Positions 1 through 11,811 of a stretch of 64,000 bases of DNA are shown one piece after another. A program made the position numbers and the translations under genes. Every line of letters begins with the position of its first letter. Position 1 is the stretch's first letter. The stretch is from positions 11,409,001-11,473,000 of the forward strand of contig JANTQA010000008.1 of the NCBI GenBank assembly GCA_027625915.1, given 5' to 3'. The DNA comes from Anaeramoeba flamelloides. Lineage: Eukaryota; Metamonada; Anaeramoebidae. Below the pieces are notes generated by a model. That model worked only from the letters and a program-made list of their open reading frames with translations, made no database searches and was not told the origin of the DNA.

Positions 1-252
1 CCCTTTCCATATTTCCACTTTTTTATTGAAATTGGTCGTACATTGCTTTCACCAAAAAAAGTGCTATTTTTTTTTTCATTTTTGAAAATATTTCATCCAA
101 ATTATTTTAAAATAGACACCTTAAGTCATTTATTCAATTGGTATTAATATTAAACTTAATTTGATATCATCAATTAATGAATACTACCACTAACAAAGAT
201 TATTTTTTATGAAATGTAAAAAAAAATGCCCCACTTTTTTGGAAATACCTTA
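1..252. mobile_element. Right part of a TA-flanked inverted-repeat DNA element (589 bp family), truncated by window start
   Basis: This stretch matches the right part of the complete element at 6912-7500 along its length, with small changes and indels. It ends in the same terminal repeat (gccccacttttttggaaat followed by acct) and then TA at 251-252. The left end lies off the window. On the minus strand both copies share a short open stretch reading S-T-F-F-G-E-x-N-V-R-P-I-S, which could be a transposase remnant, but no family can be assigned from so short a piece. Confidence 0.7.
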
Positions 253-2477
253 AAGACTCATCTTAATAGGTCCAATATTTGAAATTGTTTCCTTCACCTT
301 TTAACCTTCACAAATGGCTTTCTTTCTTAAAGCTATCTAGATCAAAGATGAATTTATCGAAGAAAATTACTTATCTCCACTCTTTTAACTGTCTCAATAA
401 CAACACAATACTCCGAAGTGTGTTCTTTCTCTGTTTCTCGCTTTCTTTTTCATTTTATGTATAATATGTGAGTATATCTATATCAACCACTTTGATCTAA
501 AAAATTTACTTTGACACAAAGCACTTGCACCTGTTTTTTAGATTTCATCACTCTCAATAAAATGATCTTTAAATGAAAAGGAACTTATTCCACTTCTTTT
601 CAGAACACTTATAGCTCTATTTGTTCCTAGGCATATATGATTATGAAATGAATTATCGAAATTTCCTTGTTTATGAACATTGTAAATAGTTTGTAGTGTA
701 TATGATAGTTCGAACAGCTATAACTTGTTGTTTAAAATACCAGTTATTAAACCGGTTAACCCTTCCACTTTCGGTATTTTTCAACCAATAATTAATTCGA
801 TATATTTGAATTACTTGAAAAAAAAAGAAAAAATGCATATATTAACATATAAAAAATTATGGATGTACTTAAACTATGAAATTTATACTTTAAAATTTTA
901 ATTTCAATTAAAAATATTTAAAAAGTTAAATTTCAAACAAATAAATTTCCAAAACCCTTACTTTCCAAATTACAGATTGATTACAAAATAACCACAAATT
1001 GGATTAAATTGAAACAAGTCCATTTCGTACTTAAAGAAAACAATTTGTTTCAAATTGAAGAAATTTAACCTTTTGGAAAAATAAAATATAAACAAGTAAT
1101 TTTTTTTTAGATTTTTGATTTTTTGAAATTGAGAATATTTCTCAACTTTTTTTAATTGAATTTCTTGTCTTTGATATTCTTTAATTTGTTTTTTTTTTTT
1201 TTTTTTTTTTTTCTATTTGATTGCTATTAGACTCAATTATTAATTTTTTTACAAAACAAAACAATAAAGGTAAAATCGCAAAAATATAATAATTCCAAAA
1301 TCTACCAAATTCCAAAATCGACCAAACATTGAAAGTAATCTAAAGTATTCAATGATCCATCTTTTTGAAATAAAAAGTCTTGTTAAAAAAATTATTTTTT
1401 CTAATCATTGATTGATTGAAAAAAAATCTGTTGATAACTTCATTCAACTTTGGGTTTTTTAATATTCAATACAAAAAAAAATTAACTTGGCTGTTATAAA
1501 AGATGTTATTTAAATGACTTTATGTCGGTTAGAGTAACTTTTAATTTTGTACAAAATTGATTTTCAGTAGATTTTTGAAATCACAAACATTCACATTTTT
1601 CACATTAATTTTGGAAATATTAAATTTTTTTTTTTTATTTTATTTGTGATTATCTTTATATTCAATAAAGCAAAATAACATATTAATAAACATATGTTTT
1701 GACTTAAAATCCATGTCAAACAATTGGTAATCCAACCACCAAAGAAATCAAACTAACACAAAAAAAAATGATAATTTTTCCATTCTGATTTAAAAATTTT
1801 TATTTTAGTTTACTTTTTAAAAGAAATAAGCACCAAATTCATTTTTACATTATTTATTATTATTTTTTTTTTTCATAATTTTTTTTGCTTGAAAAAAATG
1901 AGTTCAACAAATTTAGAATAATAAAAAATGGAAAAGAGATGAAATAGAATATTAACATGTATATGTAAAATTATTTAAAAACAAACAAACTTCAAACCCA
2001 TTAGACCCAATTTATCATTCCTAAAACAATTGGAAAAAACACAATTCATAGTTTATACAGTTGTTTTAATAATGTGAGTACTTTTTTTAAAACTTTTTTG
2101 AAGTTTTCGATTTTAAAAAAGTGAAAACTTTTTTTTTTTTTTTATTTTTGTAGAGAGGTAATTCAACAAAATTACTTCCTGTTTGCCGTTAGTTTTTTTT
2201 TAATTTCAAGAATTGAATAAACTCAAAGATTTTTCTCTATTCTTTTGAATTCTGGAAAAGATAGGCACTCTACGGCACTTGACGGAACTTCCTGAAACTC
2301 TAACTTGACTTTAGAGTTTTTTATCCTAGCTATAATTTAGGCAAGATTATAACTCATAGGATATCTTTTCTTTAAAAAATGAATTGAAATAAAATTTTTA
2401 AACAAATACAAGAAAAAGAGAAAGAAAAGAGAGAAATGAAAGAGAATTGGCTTTATTGGTAAGGGTTAAGTGCTCAA

Positions 2478-2615
2478 GATCTCTTAATCTGTTAAAGAGA
2501 GAGTTTTGAAGTGACTAAATATGTAACTCCTAATTCAAAGAGTGGTCAAAAGAACCTTTTAATTACAGTCATTAGAAGTATTCTAAACTCAATTTAGTTT
2601 TCTGAAATGAAAGAG
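2478..2615. repeat. Dispersed repeat, about 140 bp (gaagtgactaaat family)
   Basis: Shares a core (aaagagagagttttgaagtgactaaat, quoted here only in part as ttttgaagtgactaaat) and a tail (cagtcattagaagtatt ... aatttagttttct) with sequence at 53140-53282 and 53850-54005, and in reverse orientation at about 55793-55910. Ends are not sharply defined and no coding potential is seen. Confidence 0.6.
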
Positions 2616-3351
2616 AATTAAAAAATAGTAAAAAAAAGTAAAAAATGAATAGAAAAAAGTAAAAAATTCATTAAAAAGTTTTTTTTGTACTCCAAATGTT
2701 GAGTGGGTTGGTGGTTGTTTCCTTTTTTGAAGAATTTTTTTGGATCTCCAACCATAAGGCTATTTTAATAAAGAGATCTAAATATTTGAACAACTATAGA
2801 TTTAATGAAATAAATCACTTTATTAAGTTTTTTAGAACTTTATCGATGGATTGAATCTATAAAGTTCTGAGGTTTTAAGAATAAGATTTGGTTTTTGAAA
2901 TTTGAGTTTGTCTTTTTTTTTTTAATATATTACTTTTTTTTATTTTTTTTTCCAAATTTCCCAAATCTTATTTTCGCAAAATCCCAGTCCAAGATACCGA
3001 CTCGACAGCAAAAACCCAGTCAGGTAAGGACTCGAAAGATTGTACGTAAAGTTTAATTCAGTTCACTTTGGTTGGTTTCAGATCATATTTGTTGGATTCA
3101 ATTTTCTTCAAGTTGCTTAATTCCAGCTCAATTCGTTTAAGATCTGATCATGAACAAGTTTGGTTAGGTTAGTCATGACCAAGTCTACCAATTCTTATAA
3201 TGATTTTTTATTCCTTTTGCCTCCCCAAACACCTAAAAAAAAACAAAAAGAGGAGGAACCGAAGGAACCGAAGGAACCCAAACAACTTAAAAGGGGAAAT
3301 TTGGAAAAGGTAAAAAGTATAAAAAATAAAAAGTGAAGAATTTTTCAGAAT

Positions 3352-3492
3352 TAAAACTTTTTTCAAGTTTTCTATTTTAAAAAAGTGAAGACCCCTCCTT
3401 TAAAGGGGGTGTAGAGGTTGGTGTGTGAAGGAAATTTTTACTTTAAAAAAAGTTTACACTTTATTAAAATATAAAACTTGAAAAAAGTTTTA
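3352..3492. mobile_element. Small TA-flanked foldback element (141 bp)
   Basis: The left arm (aaaacttttttcaagtttt and onward through ctattttaaaaaagtg) is the near-perfect reverse complement of the right arm ending at 3490. TA flanks both ends (3352-3353 and 3491-3492). The unpaired loop is G/C-richer (about 3390-3430). Partial relatives of the arm lie at 2085-2145 and 3520-3580. This is the form of a miniature inverted-repeat transposable element (MITE). Confidence 0.65.
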
Positions 3493-3752
3493 ATTCTTTC
3501 CATCTTATATAAAAAAAGGTTTTCACTTTTTTAAAATAGAAAACTTGTTAAAAGTTTTAAAAAAGTCTTTACTTTTTTAAAATGGATTTATAAAATTTAT
3601 TCTTTCAATTTATTTATTGAATAGATATCTTTATTTTTTTTTTTCAAAAATTTCAATAAAAAAAGAGTAAACAAATAATTCAAAATATTTTAATTGTTTT
3701 TTTTTTATATAATATTTTTTTTATTTTATTTTTAATAATTATTAAAATATAG

Positions 3753-6609
3753 AGTAAAACCATTACTTGTGTCTCCTGGATGAACACAAATAATAGTAAT
3801 TCTAATGATGGAGTTTATTCGGCCTTAATTGGAACAAAAGATGCTACAATTTATGAAATGAGTTATAAAAAATCACCCAATTTTCGACAAGTTTTTCAAC
3901 TTGGGAATGTTGATAAAATTATTGGTATTCATTCACAAAAATTTGTATCAAAAAAAAATGTATATTACGTTATTGTTACAACAACCAATGTGATGTATCA
4001 ATTTGTTGGGGGGGACACGATTGAACAAATGTTTCAAGCATACCTAACAACAGATCCTGAAATACTTGAATTACCAGTTGGAATTGATCATTCTGAATTC
4101 AGGATATCTAACAAAAGGCATTACGGAGAAGAATTTTCATGGCTAACTGAATCTGGAATATCCTTTGGGAAAATAGATGCATCAGAAAAAAATTCACATG
4201 TTGGGGATACCGTTATAAGCGGCGCAAAATTTGTTTCATACCCACCTCAATTTGCTGATAATGAAAATGAAAACGAAAATGAAAATGAAAATGAAAACGA
4301 AAACAAAAACGAAAAGAAAAAGGCTTCTTATCCAATACCAAAATCTTTAATTCCAACAGATTTTCATTTTTTATTGGTATTTCCAAACAAATTAATAGCT
4401 ATTTCTAAATTAAATAACCAACTTGTTTATGAACAATCAATACAAGTATAAGCTCTATATTATTATATTTTTTAAAATTTTCTTTTATTTATTTTTCCTA
4501 ATTTTACCTTTATTGTTTTGTTTTGTAAAAAAATTAATAATTGAATTTAATAAAAATCAAAAAAAAAAAAAAAAAACAAAATAAAAAATACACAAAAGAC
4601 TAAGAAAGATGGGGAATTAATTGGATTATTATTTGATCCAATATCAAAAAAAATATGGTTGTTTTCACAAAAAACAATTTTTTCAATTACTACACATAAC
4701 GAAGATCGAAATGTATGGAAAATATTTTTATCAAAAGGGCAATTTGAGAATGCACTTGTGTATTGCAAAAATGTAATTAATCTTGTTTCCAAGCTTTTTC
4801 ACTTTTCAATATACTGAATTTTTTAGTGATTGATCGAATTTTTTTATTTTAATTTATTTGCTAAATTCCTTCACACACACACACACACGCACACACACAT
4901 ATATATATATTACAAACTTAAAATAAATAATTTATTTATAGTCTTTAGAAAAAAGAGATCAAGTTTTAATTGAACATGCAAAGTTCTTATTTTCAAAAAG
5001 AAAATATGAAAAATCAGCGTCCTTTTTTGGAAAAACGTCCCTTCGATTTGAACAAATTGCATTAAAATTCAATTCTCTTCCTACAAGGGAACCTTTAAAA
5101 ATATTTTTATCAAGTAAAATTGACAATTTAAAAGATAACCAAAAAGCAGAATTAACAATGATTACAACATGGTTACTGGAACTTTATCTTCAAGAAATTA
5201 ATCATTTATTAGATTGCGAAATGGAGGAAGAGTTACAAAAGGCCAAAAATGAATTTCAAAATTTTTTGCTTGATCATAAAAAGATCTTGGATCAACAAAC
5301 AACATTTAATTTAATTTCGTCTTATGATCTATTAGAGCAAGTATTATTTTATGCGACGAAGACTGAGGATTATGAAAGAGTCATCACAAATCATATCAAT
5401 CGAAAGGATTATCATAGCGCATTGGAAATTCTCAGGAAAAAGGCACCCTTAGCGATGGTATATAAGATGTCACCAAGTTTGATGTTCCATGCGCCACATT
5501 TAACCATTGAAGTCTGGAAAAAAATTCAAACGATCGATCCTGTCAAATTATTACCAGCGCTTTCGCGCTATGATGCAAGTTGTAACCCCAAGGGCAAAAA
5601 TGATAATTATGATATCATCTATTTAGAATATTGCATTACCGTTCGCGAGAATAAGCAGCAAACGATCCATAACTATTTATTAACACGGTACGCGCAATTA
5701 AATCTTGACAAAAAGTTAATGAGATTCATAAATCCAGTGAATAATCTGATATACTATGATCCTGTTTACGCATTGCGTGTCTGCTTGCAATATAACAAGA
5801 AAAACGGCTCTGTGTTTTTATATAGTAAAATGGGCATGTACAAGGAGGCAGTTAAATTAGCGCTAACCTTTGACGAAAACTTGGCTAAAGTCAATGCAAA
5901 CAAGCCCGAAAATAAGGAATTAAAAAAAAAATTATGGTCCAAAATTGTGAAGCACATTTCAAAAAAGACCAACGACCCCAAGCAAGCCATGGAGTTTTTG
6001 AAGGAAAGTGAATTTCTTGATCTAGGAAGCATTTTACATTTTTTCCCAAATTTTGACTGCATCGACGATTTTCGTGATGAAATCTCACGAACCCTCAAAA
6101 ATTTTACCCTAAAAATTAATCAGTTGCACGAAAACTTAAAAGACGACCGCCTTTCCGCAGAGTTGATTCGAAAGGACTTGAATAAAACAAGAAAGAATTC
6201 AATTCTCATCGACTATAGCCATAAGTGCAATATATGCGGAGATTCATTCGTCGATAGGGACTATTATATGTTCCCCTGCAAGCATTCCTTTCATATAAGA
6301 TGCCTGACAAAGGAAATGGAAGATAACTTTTTATCCCATTCTTTAAAAAAACGAATTAGAAAACTGAAATTTTTGATCAAAGAAAAACTTATCGAGCAGA
6401 GCCAATTACAAAAAAATTCAAATCAAAACCTTAATCAGAATGTCATCGAAAATCAAAATGATAAAAATTCTTTAAATAATTTAAAATCTGAATTTGACCA
6501 CATAATTGCTTCAGATTGTGTATTATGTGGATCGATTGTTTCAATAATTGTTGAAAAACCCTTTTGTGATTTGGAAGATCCAAAATTTATGAATTCTTGG
6601 AAATTTTAA
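3753..6609 (+). CDS. VPS18: VPS18, core subunit of the HOPS/CORVET tethering complexes (5' partial)
   Basis: VPS18 is shared by the CORVET and HOPS complexes, which tether endosomes and vacuole/lysosome membranes before fusion. Three exons can be joined in frame: 3753-4445, 4599-4772 and 4942-6609, giving 844 residues. The first covers the second half of the beta-propeller (LIGT...IYE, TDFHFLL) and carries an NENENE run; the second encodes the propeller/solenoid junction (VWKIFLSKGQFENALVYC); the third holds the long alpha-solenoid and a C-terminal RING-H2 domain (CNICGD, CKHSFHIRC, then SDCVLCG) ending in the family-typical W near the terminus. Introns are 153 and 169 nt; the second contains CA/TA microsatellites. 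About 110 N-terminal residues usual in the family are missing: an AG acceptor precedes 3753, so at least one upstream exon is expected. The 3' splice site before 4599 is A-rich (cacaaaag). Confidence 0.95.
4872..4911. repeat. (CA)n-(TA)n microsatellite in VPS18 intron
   Basis: About 26 nt of CA repeats with one CG interruption run into about 13 nt of TA repeats, inside the intron between the second and third recognised VPS18 exons. Confidence 0.95.
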
Positions 6610-6812
6610 TTGTTTCTGATTATTATTTTTATTTATATTCTTATTCTTATTTTTTGTTTTTTGATTTTCAATTTTTAAGTAAAAAATAAAATCTTTTAAT
6701 AATTTAGAAATTATTTTATTGTTTATTATTTAATTGATAGATATATTCATACATGTATGAATGTCTATACATATACTGTACATGTAATACACACATATAT
6801 ATGACATACATA

Positions 6813-6814
<2 letters not shown>

Positions 6815-6856
<42 letters not shown>
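6815..6856. repeat. (TA)n microsatellite
   Basis: Uninterrupted TA dinucleotides, about 42 nt, downstream of VPS18. Confidence 0.95.
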
Positions 6857-6858
<2 letters not shown>

Positions 6859-6911
6859 GTGAGGTAGATAAATAAACTAATCTTCAAATTTTTATTAACA
6901 ACAGCTAAATA

Positions 6912-7500
6912 TAAGCTATTTCCAAAAAAGTGGGGCAAATTTATTTATAAATATAATTAAGAAGCCCAATCTTCAAAAAAGTAAATAAATATACACAATC
7001 ATTAACTACCATTTATTGGTTCTTGATAATAATTCAATTTTTTTCTTAGTATTGTATTAAATAAAAAAAAGATATTAAAATTTTCTGATCTTGATTTTAT
7101 CTGATATTTTATGGGGTGTGAAGATTGATGTTTATTATATTCTTTTTGATGGAAAAAATCATTTTCATAAGTTTTATAATCTCAAAGAAATTATCAATCG
7201 AATCGAAAATATATAACTGCCTTTGATTTTTTTAAAAAAACATTTGTAGCCAATTACATATTTCCAGTTTTTTCTTGAAATTGGCCGTACATTGTTTTCT
7301 CCAAAAAAAGTGCTATTTTTGTTTTTTTCATTATTTTTTGGAAATATTTCAACATATATATTTTGAAATAAATCTATTAGATAATTGATATTAATATTTA
7401 AATTTAATATGATATTGTCAATTAATGAACACCTTACTAAAAAAGATGATTTTTTATGAAATGTAAAAAAAAAATTCCCTGCTTTTTTGAAAATACCTTA
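6912..7500. mobile_element. TA-flanked inverted-repeat DNA element (589 bp)
   Basis: The left end, TA then agctatttccaaaaaagtg, mirrors the right end (cttttttgaaaatacct then TA) as an imperfect inverted repeat of about 24 bp; TA flanks both sides. The interior matches 1-252 of the window. No long frame is present; a short minus-strand stretch around 7250-7310 stays open in both copies. Size, end structure and TA target fit a non-autonomous or decayed Tc1/mariner-type element. Confidence 0.75.
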
Positions 7501-8177
7501 GTTTAAAGAATCACTAGAATACAATTTCATTCAAATTGCAACTAATTTTGATTTTTCAAAATATAGAAATCCATTTTTTCATCTTAAAGTTTTTTTTTTG
7601 TTTTATTTTGATTTTTTAAATTAGTTAGCATATTTATCTAAGATCGAATTTTTTTTGAACGATTGATTTCCGCCTGAAGTTGAATTCTTTAACTAGATAA
7701 AACTAAAATAAAAATATTAGATAGTTTCGAAGATTTGATTATTCAATTATTTTTGTTAATTTTTAATAAATTTGATCAATGGATTTTTTTTTGATCTGCT
7801 TTTTCCAATTTTTTTTGACACACTTTTTTTTATTTGAATTTTGAAATTATTTTTTTAGTTGGAATTGTAAATTATAAATAATTTAGAACATTTTCATTAG
7901 TTAGTGTTTCTACTATTGTATTTCTAAGGTATTTTCTTAAAGAAATTTTTTTACAAAAATTAAATTATAATGTTTCAAAGATTTTAAATTATAGTTCAAA
8001 TATCCTACAACAAAATAAAAATTATTAAAAATTTTTTTTTAATTAAATATTTGAACTTATTATTAATTTTCATATTTGAAATATTTTTGTAATAAAATTC
8101 CCTTTAAATCAATAAAAATAATAATAAATACTGAATATCATAATTTCTTCTGGATTTTTTTGTAAGGGTTTTTAATT

Positions 8178-8376
8178 TACCGTCAGTTCCACTTTTAAGG
8201 TACAAAATTCAACGACATTTAAGGAACAAAAAAAATCTGAAAGTAAGGCACAAAATTTAAATTCTTATAAAATAATTTATTTTTATCAAAATTCCAAAAA
8301 AAGTGCCTTAATTTGAGATTATTTTGTTCCTTAAATTTTGTTGAAAGTTTGTACCTAAAATTTGAAACTCGCTGTA
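8178..8376. mobile_element. 200 bp palindromic TA-flanked element, copy 1
   Basis: Begins TA-ccgtcagttccacttttaa and ends in the reverse complement of that arm, then TA. The whole element is one long imperfect hairpin of about 90 bp arms around an AT-rich centre. It belongs to the family at 17019, 25565, 28391, 45190, 45281 and 48477. This copy is among the more diverged. Confidence 0.85.
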
Positions 8377-9845
8377 ATAGAAATAAATTTTCAAATGGTA
8401 AAAATATATAAAATTATCAGTGGTTTTAGGAATGAAACCAAACCATATTGAACCTTTAAAAAAAATTTTTTTTAACTTCAAAATGAAATTTTATATTCTG
8501 GTATTACTTGGATAAACAAGCTCAATAAACATATTACAATAATACAATCCAAACAAATTTCAAAAAACGAAATCAATACTTTAGAATGAAAAAAAAAAAA
8601 TTCTAAAGAAATTAAAAACTCAATATTTTGAAAACTATTTTACATATCCAATTATTGATAGTGATTAGAAATATTTGATCTTCTAATACTCGATCTTTTT
8701 AACAAAATATGATTTGATTAATAAAAAAATAATACAATAATTTCTTTAATCAAAATACATTAAACAAAAATTTTTTATCATACTTAAACTTAAATCGATT
8801 ACATCCATTCAAAAATATTAAAGAAACTTTAAATCATTTCGAAAATGAATAATCCTCAACTTTGGCGAATAAATTATATTATCTCCCTTTTAGAACAAAA
8901 ATATTTGAAATAATTTATTTGAATTCAAAAAAGTTAAAAAAAAGAGAAATTGTATACAAGAATATACGAATAAAAAAAAAAAAGAAATTATTAAATTCTA
9001 TTCAAACTACATCAAATTTTCCATAATTTAAAATAATTCTATAAAATTGTTTATTGGGCTATATCTCTTTGAATATATGGTAAACACTCTTATTCTTTCT
9101 CAAATTTTCTATATATTGGTCAATTAACATCTTTTCTATTAAAACAAAAATGAAAAAAAAAAAAAAAGAAGAACATTAATTTTATCAAGGTTTTGAGTTT
9201 TATTTTTTCAGAACAAAAAATGAAAAAAAGAAAATTAATGGTATTTTTTTTTTATTTTTGGATTTTAAAATAATAAGAAGTTTTAATTGGTTTATTTTCG
9301 AAACGTAAACTAGAACTCAAAACAAAACTAGGTACATAAAGAAAATCTACCAAATTTTATGAAACTCAGCGTTAGACTTTAAATTATTTAAAAACAAACC
9401 AAATCAAAAAATCCATCAATAAGTATTCATTTCTAGTTTCTCAAAAATTCAAAAAAAAATGATTATTTTTACAATATTTTTTTAAATCCTAGAAATAAGT
9501 GGTGAGAGTTTTTTTAAAATTTAGGAATTCTAATTGAAAGTTTCTGCTTCTATTTAAAAATTCTTCAAGTTTACTCACCATTTAAATAGATACTTGTATT
9601 GTTTGAAAAGAAAAAAATATTAAATAATATAGACACCAGTAAAGATTTGAATTATTTTAACAATGGAATTACTCAAGGAATGAAAATAGTAGTAAAATCT
9701 GGATATTTGAATTAAAAAAATAATATATCTAATATATTAAAAAATCATAATAATATTCTTAATATTATTATATTAAATGAATTTCACCTGTTTAATGTTT
9801 TTGTTCAATAATAAATAACTTTTCAAGTTTTTAATAAAATTCAGA

Positions 9846-9849
<4 letters not shown>

Positions 9850-9916
<67 letters not shown>
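9850..9916. repeat. (TA)n microsatellite
   Basis: About 66 nt of uninterrupted TA dinucleotides, directly followed after 20 nt by a foldback-family copy. Confidence 0.95.
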
Positions 9917-9920
<4 letters not shown>

Positions 9921-9936
9921 TGAATTCTAGAAACCT

Positions 9937-10215
9937 GTCAGGTGCTGTAGAGTGCCTAGATTTTCTTGAGGTTTATCATTTTATTTATGAAGTGTTCTAG
10001 GTTTTTTTGAGGTTTTCTAATATATTTAGAAAATCATTTGATTTTCGTAAGGTTTTTTTTTTACTTTTTGAAATAAACCGAAAATTTATTAAAATTTTCT
10101 GTTTATTTATCAAATTAAAAAAACCTAGAACACTTTCTAAATAAAATAGAAAAGTAAAAAACCCCTAGAACACTTCACGAATAAAATATAAAACTCAAAA
10201 AAAGCTAAAGAAAAT
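9937..10215. repeat. Foldback repeat with aaacctagaacact arms
   Basis: Starts ctgtcaggtgctgtagagtg, contains the arms tgttctaggtttttttga and the reverse complement tttttttaaacctagaacact-type sequence around a central hairpin (gaaataaaccgaaaatttat and its mirror). Related copies: about 13740-13975, 18040-18165, 34427-34690, 47740-48050, with fragments near 2250-2330 and 18735-18815. Ends are not sharp, so the element type is unsettled; it is probably a foldback DNA element. Confidence 0.6.
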
Positions 10216-11101
10216 TGATAGATTTGAAAAATCAAATAAAAAACATCCCAGAAGAATGGTGGTTTACCATAATTCAAACGAATAGAGAAAAATCTGAAAA
10301 TTTACTCAATTCTTTTGAATTCTGGAAAAGTTAAAAGCAAATATGAGGAATTAATAACTCACCCCTTAAGTGTTACTTAAAAAAACGGTATTTTTTTGAT
10401 TTGTAGTGATGACTTTTAATTAACACTAAAAAAAAATGTCTTTTTAGAGAGATCTAAACCCAACCCCACAAAATAAATTTACTTTGTGAACAAATTTTTA
10501 AAATATTAGCCACTCGTGTTAGTATTGAATAACTTGAAAAGGGTATAGGTATTTTAATAATAAATTTGAAAAAAATTAATTTAATTTTTTGATTTTTTCA
10601 AAACAGTTTTACAAAAATTTCTTTTTAATTTATGATCGGTTAATTCTTTGATAGTTTTTTTATTCAAGAACTCGAATTGATATGGGGTGTCCTAAATTCG
10701 ATAAATATATAGTAATTTTTCTGAAAAAAGTTAATCAACTGAAATTTTTTCAGATTGAAATTAAAATACCAGTTTGAAAAAAGTATTTTTGCAAATCTTA
10801 TAAAAGACCTTTTGGTGCCAAAAAAATGATAAAACGTAAACAAACCGAGGAATTTTTAAAACTAAAAAGTCTTTTGTGAAAAATTATAAAAAAAAATATG
10901 ATTCATTAGACTTACCTATTTATCCTTTGAAAAGTATTGGAAGAAGAATTAAAGTTTACTTAATTTGTTACAAGTGTTTGGTCAGAATATTAGCTTTGGA
11001 AAAGGAATGAGATTTTTAATTGTGAAAACCTCGACAAAAAAATCATTTTTTATCATTTTATTTTTTTTTTAAATTTCGATTTATTTGTTTAAAAACAAAT
11101 A

Positions 11102-11777
11102 ATGGATGCACAAATTGATGACAACACAAATGAAAATCTTGACGAGATTGAATCAGAATTTGTAACAGTATCCAATGATGGAGAGTCTTCCAGCCTTCGA
11201 TTGCTAATCGGCCTCCGTAATGTCTTTTCTGTGCAATTACCCAACATGCCGCGTGATTACATTGCAAAGATTGTGCTCGACAGTAGGCATGTTTCTTTGC
11301 TTGTAAAAAAAAACTTTCTTGTCATGGGAGGGATCTGCTTTCGTCCATTTCCTGATCAAAAAATAGTTGAGATCGTATTTCTTGCTGTTTCTTCAAACCA
11401 CCAGCAAAATGGTCTTGGTCGTAAACTGATGAGTCATGTGAAAAACTATGTGCAAAAATCTGATATTTATGATATCCTGACCTATGCCGATAACAAAGCA
11501 GTGGGCTATTTTCAAAAACAGGGCTTTTCGAAGGAAATAACAATACCAGACGAAAGATGGAAAGGCTATTTAAAGGATTATGAAGGTGGTGTTTTTATGC
11601 ATTGCAAATTATATCCTTCGGTGGATTATCTAGGAATTGCAAAAATGATACAAAGACAAAAGCAGTATTTGAAAAGGGTTTGTAGAAATACATTTGAAGT
11701 AACGAATCATAAAGGATTAAACTTTAATGGAAGATCTTCTATTCCTATTTCAGAAATAGATGGGTTAAGTAAATATT

Positions 11778-11811
<34 letters not shown>

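Larger units (their letters stand above)
253..3752. other. Gene-free AT-rich stretch upstream of the recognised VPS18 exons
   Basis: No recognisable exon was found here, although the missing VPS18 N-terminus must be encoded here or off the left edge. It holds long T and A homopolymers, a fragment of the dispersed family with the tail ggcactctacggcacttgac (about 2250-2330), a copy of the dispersed gaagtgactaaat repeat (2478-2615), a small foldback element (3352-3492) and a less AT-rich island at about 2975-3300. The open frame at 279-464 has no recognisable domain and is judged a chance frame. Confidence 0.6.
6610..11101. other. Gene-free spacer between VPS18 and GCN5
   Basis: A 4.5 kb spacer of A/T-rich low complexity. 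No gene was recognised. It holds two long TA microsatellites, one complete 589 bp inverted-repeat element, one copy of the 200 bp palindromic element and a copy of the foldback family with aaacctagaacact arms. A short stretch at about 7500-7640 resembles part of the 535 bp element family. A possible VPS18 polyadenylation signal (aataaa) lies about 75 nt after the stop codon. Confidence 0.7.

Noticed and set aside
279-464. 61-codon frame rich in S, F and L
   Set aside because: No domain, compositional bias typical of T-rich spacer, no splice or start context.
5766-6098. Open frames on the minus strand within VPS18
   Set aside because: They are shadows of the VPS18 alpha-solenoid exon, which has unambiguous family motifs.
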